64,000 nt of DNA from Atlanticothrix silvestris CENA357 (GTDB taxonomy: Bacteria; Cyanobacteriota; Cyanobacteriia; Cyanobacteriales; Nostocaceae), in contig NZ_JAECZB010000004.1 of the NCBI RefSeq assembly GCF_016056295.1, positions 94,140-158,139 on the forward strand. The letters run 5' to 3'. Made by a program: the position numbers and the translations under genes. Below the pieces are notes generated by a model that was not told the DNA's origin, ran no database searches, and worked only from the letters and a program-made list of their open reading frames with translations. Shown piece after piece: positions 27,773-35,581 of the stretch (positions within the stretch are counted from its first letter, which is position 1; every line of letters begins with the position of its first letter).

Positions 27773-28501
27773 TTAGCTTTTGCCTTCCTCCTCTAGAGGG
27801 AAAAACTCCTTGTTTTTTTCCGAGAATGTCCAAGCAATGCCATCTGGGTCTTTGCTGCGACTCCACTCTGGAAACTCTGGATCGTTTCGTCGTTTATATA
27901 CCGTGCTGGAATAAACATTTAGCCGCTTGGCGAGTTCTGATTGAATCAGAGAGCCAAAAACTAATTGACTTTCTAACGATCGCTGGACTTGTGTATGGTT
28001 TGCGGGCGTTACTAATTCAGTTTCTGGTTCCTCCTCCTGTTGTAGCGGTGGTTCCAGAAGCGAACGTGCAGTTTTGGTCACTGGTTGAGCCGGAAGTTTT
28101 TTAACAGGCTCACTACTGTCAAGTATGCTGCCCAGAATACTGGCAGTTATAAAGTAATAAACTTCACCTCCTTCTTCCGAATTGCGTAGACTGGCACCAA
28201 ACTCAGCAGCTTTGTTATCTAGGTAGCGTTTGGCAATGGGCCCAGAAAAACTGCCCTTCATTGCCAAGTCCATTGGCGTTATCTGACCCTGGTTTTCCCG
28301 AATTAGCTGATGGAAAATTGGGTTAACTTGCTTACACCACTGTTGCCATTGATATTGCTGCCAAAGATTGAAACCTAGGGCCAGCAAAATTAACACAAGT
28401 AAAGCTTTCCAAGTGGAAACTAGAAAAATAATCAAAAACGAGATTGGCAAAAGCAGAACGAGAAACGCTTTCCCGTTGCCTTGCATTAATTTTTCACTCA
28501 T
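27773..28501 (-). CDS. Membrane-anchored protein with C-terminal HTH
   Basis: A 242-residue protein if started at the ATG at 28501 (MSEKLMQ); a longer frame from 28564 adds 21 poorly supported residues. Two hydrophobic helices lie near the N-terminus (FLVLLLPISFLIIFLV and ALLVLILLALGFNLW). A soluble segment follows, then an acidic proline linker, and the C-terminus reads QSELAKRLNVYSSTVYKRRN, a helix-turn-helix with a DNA-binding look, followed by a conserved WTF box. It may be a membrane-tethered regulator. I know no characterised homologue. Confidence 0.65.
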   Translation of the reverse strand: MSEKLMQGNGKAFLVLLLPISFLIIFLVSTWKALLVLILLALGFNLWQQYQWQQWCKQVNPIFHQLIRENQGQITPMDLAMKGSFSGPIAKRYLDNKAAEFGASLRNSEEGGEVYYFITASILGSILDSSEPVKKLPAQPVTKTARSLLEPPLQQEEEPETELVTPANHTQVQRSLESQLVFGSLIQSELAKRLNVYSSTVYKRRNDPEFPEWSRSKDPDGIAWTFSEKNKEFFPLEEEGKS

Positions 28502-28798
28502 GCCGATTCTTGCCAAGTGAATTTTGGAAAATAATATTATATATCTTGGCAAAAATTGGGACATTTTTTTGTATCATTTGGCAAAGTCCTGGCAAATTTG
28601 TCAGCAAAAACCAGACTCAGATAAGTTTTATATGGTCTAAAACTTCCTTATTAGCTCTTCTGTGCAGAAAATCAGGAGAAATATTTTTGCCATAAAAATA
28701 TATTTATCAGGTACTTGACATTTTTGTAACATATATACTACATCAAAGATATAGAACACTTTTAGACAAGGAGTAACAGTGAGTAAAATGTGCTAATG

Positions 28799-29386
28799 TC
28801 AATTTTTCCGCTGTAACCAAGCAAAAATTTCATCCACAGAGAGTGTTAAATTTATATCTTCTAACACTGGTAATATATCTTTTCCTGAAAACAAATCTGG
28901 CAAAGAATTAGGTTGATAAACTAAAATACAGCGTTCAATTGGATCAATCAACCATCCTAACTGACTGCCATTCCTCAAACAGTGTAAAATGTTGCCAGTT
29001 ACTTTAGTTTGACTTTGAGCAGGCGAAAGAATTTCTATTACCCAAGCGGGTGCAAAATCAATACCACTGCTGATAATCTCACCGCTTTCATCTAGTGGTA
29101 GTTTATTAGTGGAGATAACAGCTACATCAGGAACTACTGAACGATTACCGCAGGTACAGCGTAATTCAGGAAAAGCTTCGTAACTACTTTCCAACCCATC
29201 AATCACTGCAACTAAACGTTTTTGCAATAAGCTGTGCTTACCTCCTCCCATTGGTTTTTGAATCGCCTCTCCGTTAATATATTCCCAAGCTGGTGAATAC
29301 TCAATGTATGGAAGCTTTAAAAACTCCTCTAGAGTTGTGTTTTCTGGATATGTAGTTTTTCCTTGCGTCAACTCAATATTTTTCAT
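28799..29386 (-). CDS. Uma2 family (DUF820) nuclease-like protein
   Basis: A 195-residue member with the compact core: TLEEFLKLPYIEYSP, YINGEAIQKPMGGGKHS, FPELRC, SVVPDVAVI, WVIEILSPAQSQTKV and ILHCLRNGSQLGWLIDP. It is closely related to the gene at 62129 in the same window. The PD-(D/E)XK residues are intact. The Cys residues and the GSQLGWLIDP strand are shared with that sister. Its function is unknown. Confidence 0.88.
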   Translation of the reverse strand: MKNIELTQGKTTYPENTTLEEFLKLPYIEYSPAWEYINGEAIQKPMGGGKHSLLQKRLVAVIDGLESSYEAFPELRCTCGNRSVVPDVAVISTNKLPLDESGEIISSGIDFAPAWVIEILSPAQSQTKVTGNILHCLRNGSQLGWLIDPIERCILVYQPNSLPDLFSGKDILPVLEDINLTLSVDEIFAWLQRKN

Positions 29387-29453
29387 AGCTTCGGCGATCG
29401 CTTTGTGTGAAAATATGCAAAAGAGCGATGTCTACGAAAAGCTCGCCCACGCG

Positions 29454-30071
29454 TTAAATCTCTCGACGAAATGCTCTAATAGCTGCTCCAGCATCGGTCT
29501 CAGCCATCAAAATGTAGCGTCTCAGTAAATCCAAATTGAGGTCATTGAGTCCGGGCAGTTGGCTGCGCTCGACGCGTTCATAGCTGCCGCCATGCAGATG
29601 ATAGAGCGTTAACAGCCCATCTTCCCAAAACCAGACTTCCAGTACTCCCAGAGCTTTATAGCGCTCTAACTTGCTGACACCACCACTGGTAAAAACGACT
29701 TCGATGGACAAATCTGGAATCGGTTTAGCGCTGCCAATGCAGTAGGACTCGTCCGCTTGAACCGAGACAACTCCTTCTTTTTCCTGAGTCATTGATCGGG
29801 TTGGCTGAAAGAAAATGCCTTTTTCGACGAGAAAGGTTGTCACTAAATAACCGATGATACTGGCAAAAATTTCATGTTCGCGTCCTGGCATGAGAATCTC
29901 GATTGTATCGTCATAGTAAAACAGCCGCACACCAGAAGAACCGTCAAAACCTTTTTGGATGAACTTGAACTGTTCCCACGTCCCACAATGGACAATGCGT
30001 TGGTCGGTAGTTCGGTCGAGTAGTGGGGGCATCGCGTTCACCTCTAGCAATCCCTGCCTGAATTGTGACAT
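29454..30071 (-). CDS. Uma2 family (DUF820) nuclease-like protein
   Basis: A 205-residue member of a different subgroup: RLFYYDDTIEILMPGREHEIF, ADESYCIGS, PIPDLSIEVVFTSGG and KLERYKALGVLEVWFW. The catalytic pattern is complete. Two starts (1 and 14) are possible. It lies 67 bases upstream of the previous Uma2 gene and in the same direction, though the intervening short repeats make co-transcription uncertain. Confidence 0.88.
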   Translation of the reverse strand: MSQFRQGLLEVNAMPPLLDRTTDQRIVHCGTWEQFKFIQKGFDGSSGVRLFYYDDTIEILMPGREHEIFASIIGYLVTTFLVEKGIFFQPTRSMTQEKEGVVSVQADESYCIGSAKPIPDLSIEVVFTSGGVSKLERYKALGVLEVWFWEDGLLTLYHLHGGSYERVERSQLPGLNDLNLDLLRRYILMAETDAGAAIRAFRREI

Positions 30072-30209
30072 ACTCTTTGCCAGTACAACTATTATACGCT
30101 TTCAAAATAACTGATTTGTTTTTGATCGCTCCTTTCCTTATATGATTTACTCCATTGCGTCAAATCTCTGCTGATAAATGGCGATGTCTACGACGGGCTA
30201 CGCCTACGC

Positions 30210-30249
30210 AGTTTCACGAATAGTCATGAAAATAATCCTTTTTCAGTCC
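30210..30249. repeat. 40-bp direct repeat, left copy
   Basis: AGTTTCACGAATAGTCATGA followed by about 20 more bases up to CAGTCC recurs at 33547-33586 with one mismatch in 40. Weaker similarity continues on both sides (GATGTCTACGAC, CTACGCCTACGC, then GGGCGATC and TGTAAAAAT), interrupted by gaps. The two copies flank the toxin/antitoxin and IS605 segment. Confidence 0.75.
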
Positions 30250-30293
30250 AGGGCGATCGCTTTTTGTAAAAATATTGCTGGCTAGCGCGTTAA

Positions 30294-30533
30294 TTATGCT
30301 GATTCTAGATGAATAACTGGAATTTGTTCGGTTCTTTCAGGAGGTTTTGCTCCAGTTGCAACAGCATGAACCGTATGAAGAATATCTGCTGAATAGTAAC
30401 GATTGCCGCAGGTATCACAAACACCAATCGTCACATCTTCAAGGATGACGAATCCATCTCTATGCTTAAATGCCTCGCGCTTGATGGTTCGGGGTTGAAC
30501 GGTTTCTTCGCAATACTCGCATTTATAATCCAT
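30294..30533 (-). CDS. YgiT-type zinc-finger protein
   Basis: A 79-residue protein started at the ATG at 30533, with GAGG just upstream, in place of a TTG nine bases earlier. Two CxxC pairs (CEYCEE near residue 5 and CDTCGN near residue 39) bind zinc as in MqsA/YgiT antitoxin N-termini; the MqsA helix-turn-helix is absent. It lies 12 bases downstream of a BrnT-type antitoxin gene. It may be an extra regulator of that module. Confidence 0.8.
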   Translation of the reverse strand: MDYKCEYCEETVQPRTIKREAFKHRDGFVILEDVTIGVCDTCGNRYYSADILHTVHAVATGAKPPERTEQIPVIHLESA

Positions 30534-30545
30534 GCACCTCAACTT

Positions 30546-31050
<505 letters not shown>

Positions 31051-31116
31051 TTACAAATCTCTTTGCCTTTCCTTTCCAGAGTGGCTAAATCTAGGGCAAG
31101 GGCGATCGCAATTGCA

Positions 31117-31401
31117 CTATTTTTGAGTAACTTCAGTCAGGGCTTCATGGATAACCTCATCGCTAACACCATGACGCTTCAAGCTAGCAATCAGTGCTGA
31201 GATAGTATCCCCCTCTAGTCGTTCCAGATCAGTTCTGAGTCCTTGCCCAATATAAGCGCGAATTAACGGTTGATAGCCAGAAAATCCCAGTAATGGCGCT
31301 ATTCTTTTCAAATCTTCAATGACATCTTCGGGGATGCGAATTGTGATTGTAGTCATTGGACGATTTTTATCGAGTCGCTTTTTCAATGCTTCAGCTTTCA
31401 T
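31117..31401 (-). CDS. Ribbon-helix-helix antitoxin of a second BrnT module
   Basis: A 94-residue protein with TTITIRIPEDVIEDLKRIA, a ribbon-helix-helix DNA-binding strand and helix, then a charged helical tail ending in DEVIHEALTEVTQK. Its ATG at 31401 overlaps the stop of the toxin fragment at 31391 by 11 bases, as expected for toxin-first BrnT/BrnA pairs. It should neutralise the toxin and repress the operon. It is intact, whereas its toxin is split by the IS element. Confidence 0.85.
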   Translation of the reverse strand: MKAEALKKRLDKNRPMTTITIRIPEDVIEDLKRIAPLLGFSGYQPLIRAYIGQGLRTDLERLEGDTISALIASLKRHGVSDEVIHEALTEVTQK

Positions 31402-31591
31402 AATATTCTCGCTCCTTGCGTGTCGCTTTTCGAGCCGAAATGATCCGAATTATTTCGTTTTCACGTTCAATGTAGACGACATACAGAAGATTCCACCGTT
31501 TGTCTAAGCCAACAAATACCTCAAGGGGGTCGCCCACCATACCAGAGGTTGATGGGTGGGGAATTGAGGCAAACATTCTGTAACTGAACAA
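31391..31591 (-). pseudogene. brnT: BrnT-family toxin, C-terminal fragment
   Basis: The frame ends in the BrnT C-terminus: VGLDKRWNLLYVVYIER, then [20 protein letters not shown]. The expected N-terminal half (the FxWDxxKxxxNxxKHGVTF region) is missing, and the first 15-20 residues of the frame look like sequence from the neighbouring IS end. The first 13 codons of a matching gene survive at 33353-33394 on the other side of the IS element, so this toxin was broken by the insertion. Confidence 0.7.
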
Positions 31592-31600
31592 AGTGAATCC

Positions 31601-32014
31601 TTATTTTTGGGGTGATTGTTGTTGCTGCACATATTGTTTTAACTGTTCAACTGTTACCCCACCACAACTAGCTACAAAGTAAGAACCTGTCCACAACACA
31701 GGTTTTGTGTAAACCTTGTTCAACTCTTGAGAGAATTCTTTACGAATTAGTCGACTAGAAACAGTTTTGAGGTTAGCAATAAATTTACTGAGTTCAATTT
31801 GTGGATGATAACGAATTAGTAAATGTACATGGTCAACCTCGCCATTGAATTCTACTAATCTACACTCCCATTTAGTACAGGTATCTTGAAATATTTCAGC
31901 CAGCCGAGATAGCATCGGCTCATTAATTACTTTTTTTCTGTATTTAGTCACAAAAACTATGTGAGCAGTAAGAGAGTAAACTGAGCGAAAACCTTTATCA
32001 TATAACTCTTCCAT
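31601..32014 (-). CDS. tnpA: IS200/IS605 transposase TnpA
   Basis: A 137-residue HUH single-strand transposase. His62 and His64 form the metal-binding HUH motif in VDHVHLLI, and Tyr128 in VEQLKQYVQQQ is the nucleophile. The N-terminal YSLTAHIVFVTKYRKKV strand and GSYFVASCGGVTVE turn are conserved. Length is normal and there is no internal stop, so it should be active. Transposition would use the circular single-strand route with hairpin ends. Confidence 0.93.
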   Translation of the reverse strand: MEELYDKGFRSVYSLTAHIVFVTKYRKKVINEPMLSRLAEIFQDTCTKWECRLVEFNGEVDHVHLLIRYHPQIELSKFIANLKTVSSRLIRKEFSQELNKVYTKPVLWTGSYFVASCGGVTVEQLKQYVQQQQSPQK

Positions 32015-32044
32015 TAAACAGCAATAACTGATATAATTACTTAC

Positions 32045-33340
32045 ATGATTCTAACTTACTGTTACAGAATTAAACCTAGTGCCCACCAAATAACTCTGAT
32101 GTCAAACACATTGGAGCTACTTCGTCGGCACTGGAATTATGCATTAGGGCAGAGGTTAGATGCGCTTAATAGAAGTCGTTGTCAGATTGACCGATGCTCA
32201 ATAGTCAGCGAACCAATTGGAGAGATCCCAGAACGAATTAATTACTATACCCAGCAAGCAGATTTAAAGCAAACGAAGATACTGTTTCCTGATTACAAAA
32301 ATATCTGGGCAGAATCTCAGCAAGTCAATTTACAGCGTTTAAATAAAGCATGGGAACGTTGGTTAATCCCAGATGCTCACGGGCGAAGAGGAGGTCGTCC
32401 TAGATTTAAAAAACCAGGTGAACTCAGGTCTTTTGTTTACCCACGAGTGAACTGCCCAAAAGCAGGCGCTTACCTTCAACTTGATAACAGATTGAAACTC
32501 AGCAAAATCGGTGAAATGCCTGTCATTATGCACCGACCACTACCAGAGGGTTTTGTACTTAAGACTTGTACGATTGTCTGCAAAGCCGATGGATGGTATT
32601 GCTGCATTTCTATGCAAGATAATTCTGTGCCGCAATTATTACCACTTGATGAAGTTGAATCGGCTGTCGGGCTTGATGTTGGACTGAAAGAATTTTTGAC
32701 AACATCAGATGGTGACACAGTTGCTATTCCACAAATTTATCGTCAAACTCAACATCATCTGGCGCGACAACAACGTAAACTAGCTCGTCAGAAAAAAGGC
32801 TCTCGGCGGCAAGCAAAGAAGAAAAACCACATAGCCAGAATTCATCAAAAAATTGAGCGTCAGAGGAAAAATTTTCACTACAAAACAGCACACAAATTAG
32901 TCAAAAATTTTGACTTAATTGGGGTAGAAGACCTAAATATCAAGGGTCTTGCTAGAACAAGATTGAGTAAATCAATTCTGGATGCAGCATGGGGAGCATT
33001 TATCAATATCTTGGAGGCAGTGGCGGTAAAACGCGGTGTCCGAGTAGTTAAAGTTAATCCCCATTCCACTAGCCAGAATTGTTCAGGCTGCGGTCACAAG
33101 GTACTAAAAACCCTGTCTGTTCGTTTACATGATTGCCCGAAATGTGGACTATTGATGGATAGAGATGAGAATGCCGCAGTTAACATTTTAAATCGGGCAA
33201 TCAGCGAGGTGGGACTCATCTTGCCTGTGCGTGGAGGCTTAGGGGTTGCCCTGCCCGTGAAGCGCGAAGCTTTTTTAGAATTTGATGGTTCTCAACTATC
33301 TTTCTCTAAATTAGAAGCTCCTGTTATACCGCAAGGTTAA
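32045..33340 (+). CDS. tnpB: TnpB RNA-guided endonuclease (IS605 OrfB)
   Basis: A 431-residue TnpB, the ancestor-type nuclease of Cas12. The RuvC residues are Asp211 in GLDVGLKEF, Glu295 in GVEDLNIKG, and the Asp of MDRDENAAVN (372-374). The zinc finger is CSGCG (346-350) with CPKCG (364-368). The N-terminal part with RRHWNYALG and LNKAWERWL is the usual helical lobe. No frameshift is visible. TnpB uses an omega RNA from the right end of its element to cut DNA; the partner TnpA lies 30 bases away, divergent. Confidence 0.92.
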   Translation: MILTYCYRIKPSAHQITLMSNTLELLRRHWNYALGQRLDALNRSRCQIDRCSIVSEPIGEIPERINYYTQQADLKQTKILFPDYKNIWAESQQVNLQRLNKAWERWLIPDAHGRRGGRPRFKKPGELRSFVYPRVNCPKAGAYLQLDNRLKLSKIGEMPVIMHRPLPEGFVLKTCTIVCKADGWYCCISMQDNSVPQLLPLDEVESAVGLDVGLKEFLTTSDGDTVAIPQIYRQTQHHLARQQRKLARQKKGSRRQAKKKNHIARIHQKIERQRKNFHYKTAHKLVKNFDLIGVEDLNIKGLARTRLSKSILDAAWGAFINILEAVAVKRGVRVVKVNPHSTSQNCSGCGHKVLKTLSVRLHDCPKCGLLMDRDENAAVNILNRAISEVGLILPVRGGLGVALPVKREAFLEFDGSQLSFSKLEAPVIPQG

Positions 33341-33346
33341 CGGGAG
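33318..33346 (+). ncRNA. Right-end hairpin, presumed omega RNA 3' part
   Basis: CTCCTGTTA-T-ACC pairs with GGT-TAACGGGAG around a GCAA tetraloop, with one G-U pair. It overlaps the tnpB stop. In IS605-group elements this end hairpin is bound by TnpA and forms the scaffold end of the omega RNA, with the adjacent flank acting as guide. The boundaries of the full RNA cannot be read from sequence alone. Confidence 0.6.
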
Positions 33347-33352
33347 AGAACG

Positions 33353-33394
33353 TCACACGAAAGTGACATTATTAAGCACGAAATACACATCCAT
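33353..33394 (-). pseudogene. brnT: brnT N-terminal fragment
   Basis: Thirteen codons MDVYFVLNNVTFV then a stop, ending exactly where the IS right end begins. This is the N-terminus I would expect for a cyanobacterial BrnT (family form: M-x-x-YFVLN-x-x-TFVW). It is the upstream piece of the toxin whose C-terminus lies at 31391-31591. Confidence 0.6.
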
Positions 33395-33401
33395 ACCTTA
33401 C

Positions 33402-33431
33402 ATAGTAGACATTGTGTATTTACGTTGTCAA
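33402..33431 (-). promoter_or_regulatory. Probable sigma-70 promoter of the split brnT
   Basis: TTGACA and TACTAT are separated by 18 bases. The -10 box ends only 7 bases before the brnT ATG, so the transcript would start at or next to the start codon (leaderless). The promoter is now cut off from the antitoxin gene by the IS. Confidence 0.5.
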
Positions 33432-33546
33432 TACGTTTTATGAAAAAGAGACATTTCCGTAAGGGCGATGTCTACGACTGGCTACGCCTACGCACTGTAA
33501 ATCTATGCTAGGGTTTGGCGTTAGCGAAGCTGTCCGAAGGCATCGC

Positions 33547-33586
33547 AGTTTCACGAATAGTCATGAGAATAATCCTTTTTCAGTCC
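33547..33586. repeat. 40-bp direct repeat, right copy
   Basis: Same as 30210-30249 with one mismatch. In this copy the surrounding sequence continues for about 80 bases into the PIN-like remnant. Confidence 0.75.
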
Positions 33587-33655
33587 TCTTCATTTTTACT
33601 CAAGGATTTGAATAAATGTACGGCAAGGGCGATCACTTTCTGTAAAAATGCCTAC

Positions 33656-33826
33656 TGGTTAGCGATCGCCCTTGGCTTGCGTCGTTATGGAATTTATGCC
33701 ACGACAACCAATGATGTTGAATTACGTACTCAAAGCAATGAAGCCCAGTTAGCATTTATTAAGGAAACAAGGTTTTCGTACACAATAAACTGGCAACAAT
33801 TATATACGCTCAACAAGGACTTTTAG
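33656..33826 (+). pseudogene. DUF5615 (PIN-like) toxin remnant
   Basis: The frame reads WLAIALGLRRYGIYATTTND, then ELRTQSNEAQLAFIKE, and then diverges (TRFSYTINWQQL) before a stop. The first part matches the N-terminal core of DUF5615 PIN-like proteins (AIALGLRRRGIDVTTT), where a THDxDF motif should follow. That active-site segment is missing, probably by frameshift. There is no credible start. The end overlaps the neighbouring GUN4 gene tail-to-tail. Confidence 0.5.
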
Positions 33827-34957
33827 TATTTCAAAATCAATATGACATCTTTCTGATTTACCTGATCTGAGCATTAAAAGTATTGGAAGATGACCCGATT
33901 GTGCTGTCCGCCAATAGTAAATATCAGAGTAGTATAACCAATTTCCTTCTTTTCGCCAGCCAACTTCATCACCAAATTTTTTTTGGATTTCATATCTATT
34001 ATAAGTGGTATCAGAACCATCGCCAAGACGTTTCCAAATACGTTTTTGAGCGCTAAATCCAAACCGTCCATTGCTATACTTTAACCAGAGTTTATTTATA
34101 TTATTTAAGTCTTTTCGGGGAAGGACTTTTATATATTCTGAGCCAAAACTGTTTGTCAAGTAAGTTTTGTATGGTGAGTTTTCTGGTAACTCTTTATGAG
34201 ATATTACATAGATTATTTTAGCCGTTTCTAAATCAGCCTCTTCCCATTTTCTAGCTTTAAGTAATTCATCTAATTTCTGATAACAACCGGAAACTACTTC
34301 AGTGAAATCTTTAGAAGAAGTATGACTATAAACTGTAGCACTAGTAACAACTTCTCTTGCTACCTCGTTTTCATCATTAGTTTTCTTAGTATTAGTACTA
34401 AAGGATTTTTTCCACATAAAAAGCTTTTTTCTAACCTTGGGCTTTTTACGGGCTTCTTCTGCTAATTCAGTTGCAATTTCCGTCTTCGCATCTTCTTCAC
34501 TATAACCCTGATTTTGCAGTTCAGTTATTAACTCACGAATTTCTTGTGCAACTTCTGAAAAATTTTGATCGATGTTAATAACATCTCCATGTATCTCAAT
34601 GTAATCACCATTAATATTTATATTTTCGTTGTAATTACCTTCTGGATAGATATTGCGAGGCTCATTTATATCATCATTTAGTGAACTTTCTTCTAGACTG
34701 TTTTGTTTATATTTAACTCTTGAAATATATAAATAAAAACCTAATCCAAATATAAGTATGCCTAAAAAGATAGCATAAATTATTTGAGATTTTGCTAAAA
34801 TACTAGTAATAATTGTTTGCCATAAATTAATAATAGTTAGGTATATAGACCTAATTAAAACTATGCCAAACGAACAGTATATTAATTTCTCTACCAACGA
34901 AAGCCGATTGCTCAGAAGATAAAACTCTCTGCATATTTGCTTTATTGGGATTTTCAT
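33800..34957 (-). CDS. Membrane GUN4-domain protein with shared INIxGDYxxxHGD module
   Basis: A 385-residue protein. Two hydrophobic helices near the N-terminus (about 25-45 and 55-75), then a beta-strand-like module (ENININGDYIEIHGDVINID, followed by a helical QGYSEEDAKTEIA stretch, about 110-185), a basic linker, and a C-terminal GUN4 domain from about 225 (LDELLKARKWEEADLETAKI, WLKYSNGRFGFSAQKRIW, LPILLMLRSG). Canonical GUN4 binds porphyrins and activates Mg-chelatase; this form is a multidomain relative whose ligand is unknown. It lies 47 bases downstream of a small gene with the same module. Confidence 0.8.
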   Translation of the reverse strand: MKIPIKQICREFYLLSNRLSLVEKLIYCSFGIVLIRSIYLTIINLWQTIITSILAKSQIIYAIFLGILIFGLGFYLYISRVKYKQNSLEESSLNDDINEPRNIYPEGNYNENININGDYIEIHGDVINIDQNFSEVAQEIRELITELQNQGYSEEDAKTEIATELAEEARKKPKVRKKLFMWKKSFSTNTKKTNDENEVAREVVTSATVYSHTSSKDFTEVVSGCYQKLDELLKARKWEEADLETAKIIYVISHKELPENSPYKTYLTNSFGSEYIKVLPRKDLNNINKLWLKYSNGRFGFSAQKRIWKRLGDGSDTTYNRYEIQKKFGDEVGWRKEGNWLYYSDIYYWRTAQSGHLPILLMLRSGKSERCHIDFEILKVLVERI

Positions 34958-35004
34958 ATTTCAACTTTTGAATAGCGCTTTATGGCATCGAAATAGTTGA
35001 CATT

Positions 35005-35388
35005 TTAAAATGGCAAAGGAATATTTAATGAAGCAAAAACTAATTTAATCACATTTAGCGTAGCTTCTCCTATGACAGCATTTGCAGCAGCATCACGTAT
35101 TGATTGCCCTAATTTAACAAGCTTACCTTTAGTTGTGGGATTCTTTTTAACTTCATTTGCCCAGTCTTTAGCTACCTTCTGTTGAGCATCTTGGCGACTA
35201 TAGCCTTGATTTTCTAGTTGATGCAATAACTCTTGTATCTGTGTAGTAGCTTGATATAAATCCTGACTAATATTTGTGTAATTACCGTGTACTTGTAAAT
35301 AATTACCTTCAATAGAAATAGAATTGTTAAAGTTACCACCAGCCCCTAAATATATATTGTAAGTATTATTGCGGTTTCCATCGCTCAT
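35005..35388 (-). CDS. Small protein with the same INIxGDY/NQGYS module
   Basis: A 127-residue soluble protein. Residues 17-75 (NNSISIEGNYLQVHGNYTNI, then IQELLHQLENQGYSRQDAQQ) match the middle region of the GUN4 protein encoded just downstream, with the same pattern of strands, NQGYS turn and Asp-Ala helix. The C-terminus is a hydrophobic-rich helix (AVIGEATLNVIKLVFASLNI). Such modules occur next to NACHT and other signalling domains in cyanobacteria, as I recall, but no function is established. The shared module suggests the two proteins bind each other. Confidence 0.7.
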   Translation of the reverse strand: MSDGNRNNTYNIYLGAGGNFNNSISIEGNYLQVHGNYTNISQDLYQATTQIQELLHQLENQGYSRQDAQQKVAKDWANEVKKNPTTKGKLVKLGQSIRDAAANAVIGEATLNVIKLVFASLNIPLPF

Positions 35389-35510
35389 ATAAAAAACTCT
35401 CTAACTATTATGTTTGCGAATCTAATTTTACTGATTCGCTCTAAATCGATTATTAATTTATACTAGCGTATAGTGCTAGATTTAACTACCACAGCACTAA
35501 TAGAAGTAAA

Positions 35511-35530
35511 AAGCCTGCTGATGCAGGCTT
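35511..35530. terminator. Bidirectional terminator
   Basis: AAGCCTGC-TGAT-GCAGGCTT, an 8-base stem with a 4-base loop. On the minus strand it is followed by TTTTTAC, downstream of typA; on the plus strand it is followed by TGTTTT. Confidence 0.75.
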
Positions 35531-35581
35531 TGTTTTATCATGTTATTAACTAAGTGGATGGAGAAAACCCATCGACGTGAG

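Larger units (their letters stand above)
31540..33354. mobile_element. IS200/IS605-family insertion sequence (IS605 group)
   Basis: Divergent tnpA (minus) and tnpB (plus) with no terminal inverted repeats, as in the IS605 group. The right end is set by a strong imperfect hairpin at 33318-33346 and by the point where brnT coding sequence resumes near 33355. The left end is not resolved; it lies between about 31540 and 31600, where a CCCACC / GGTGGG hairpin could be the left-end structure. It sits inside a brnT toxin gene. Confidence 0.85.
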
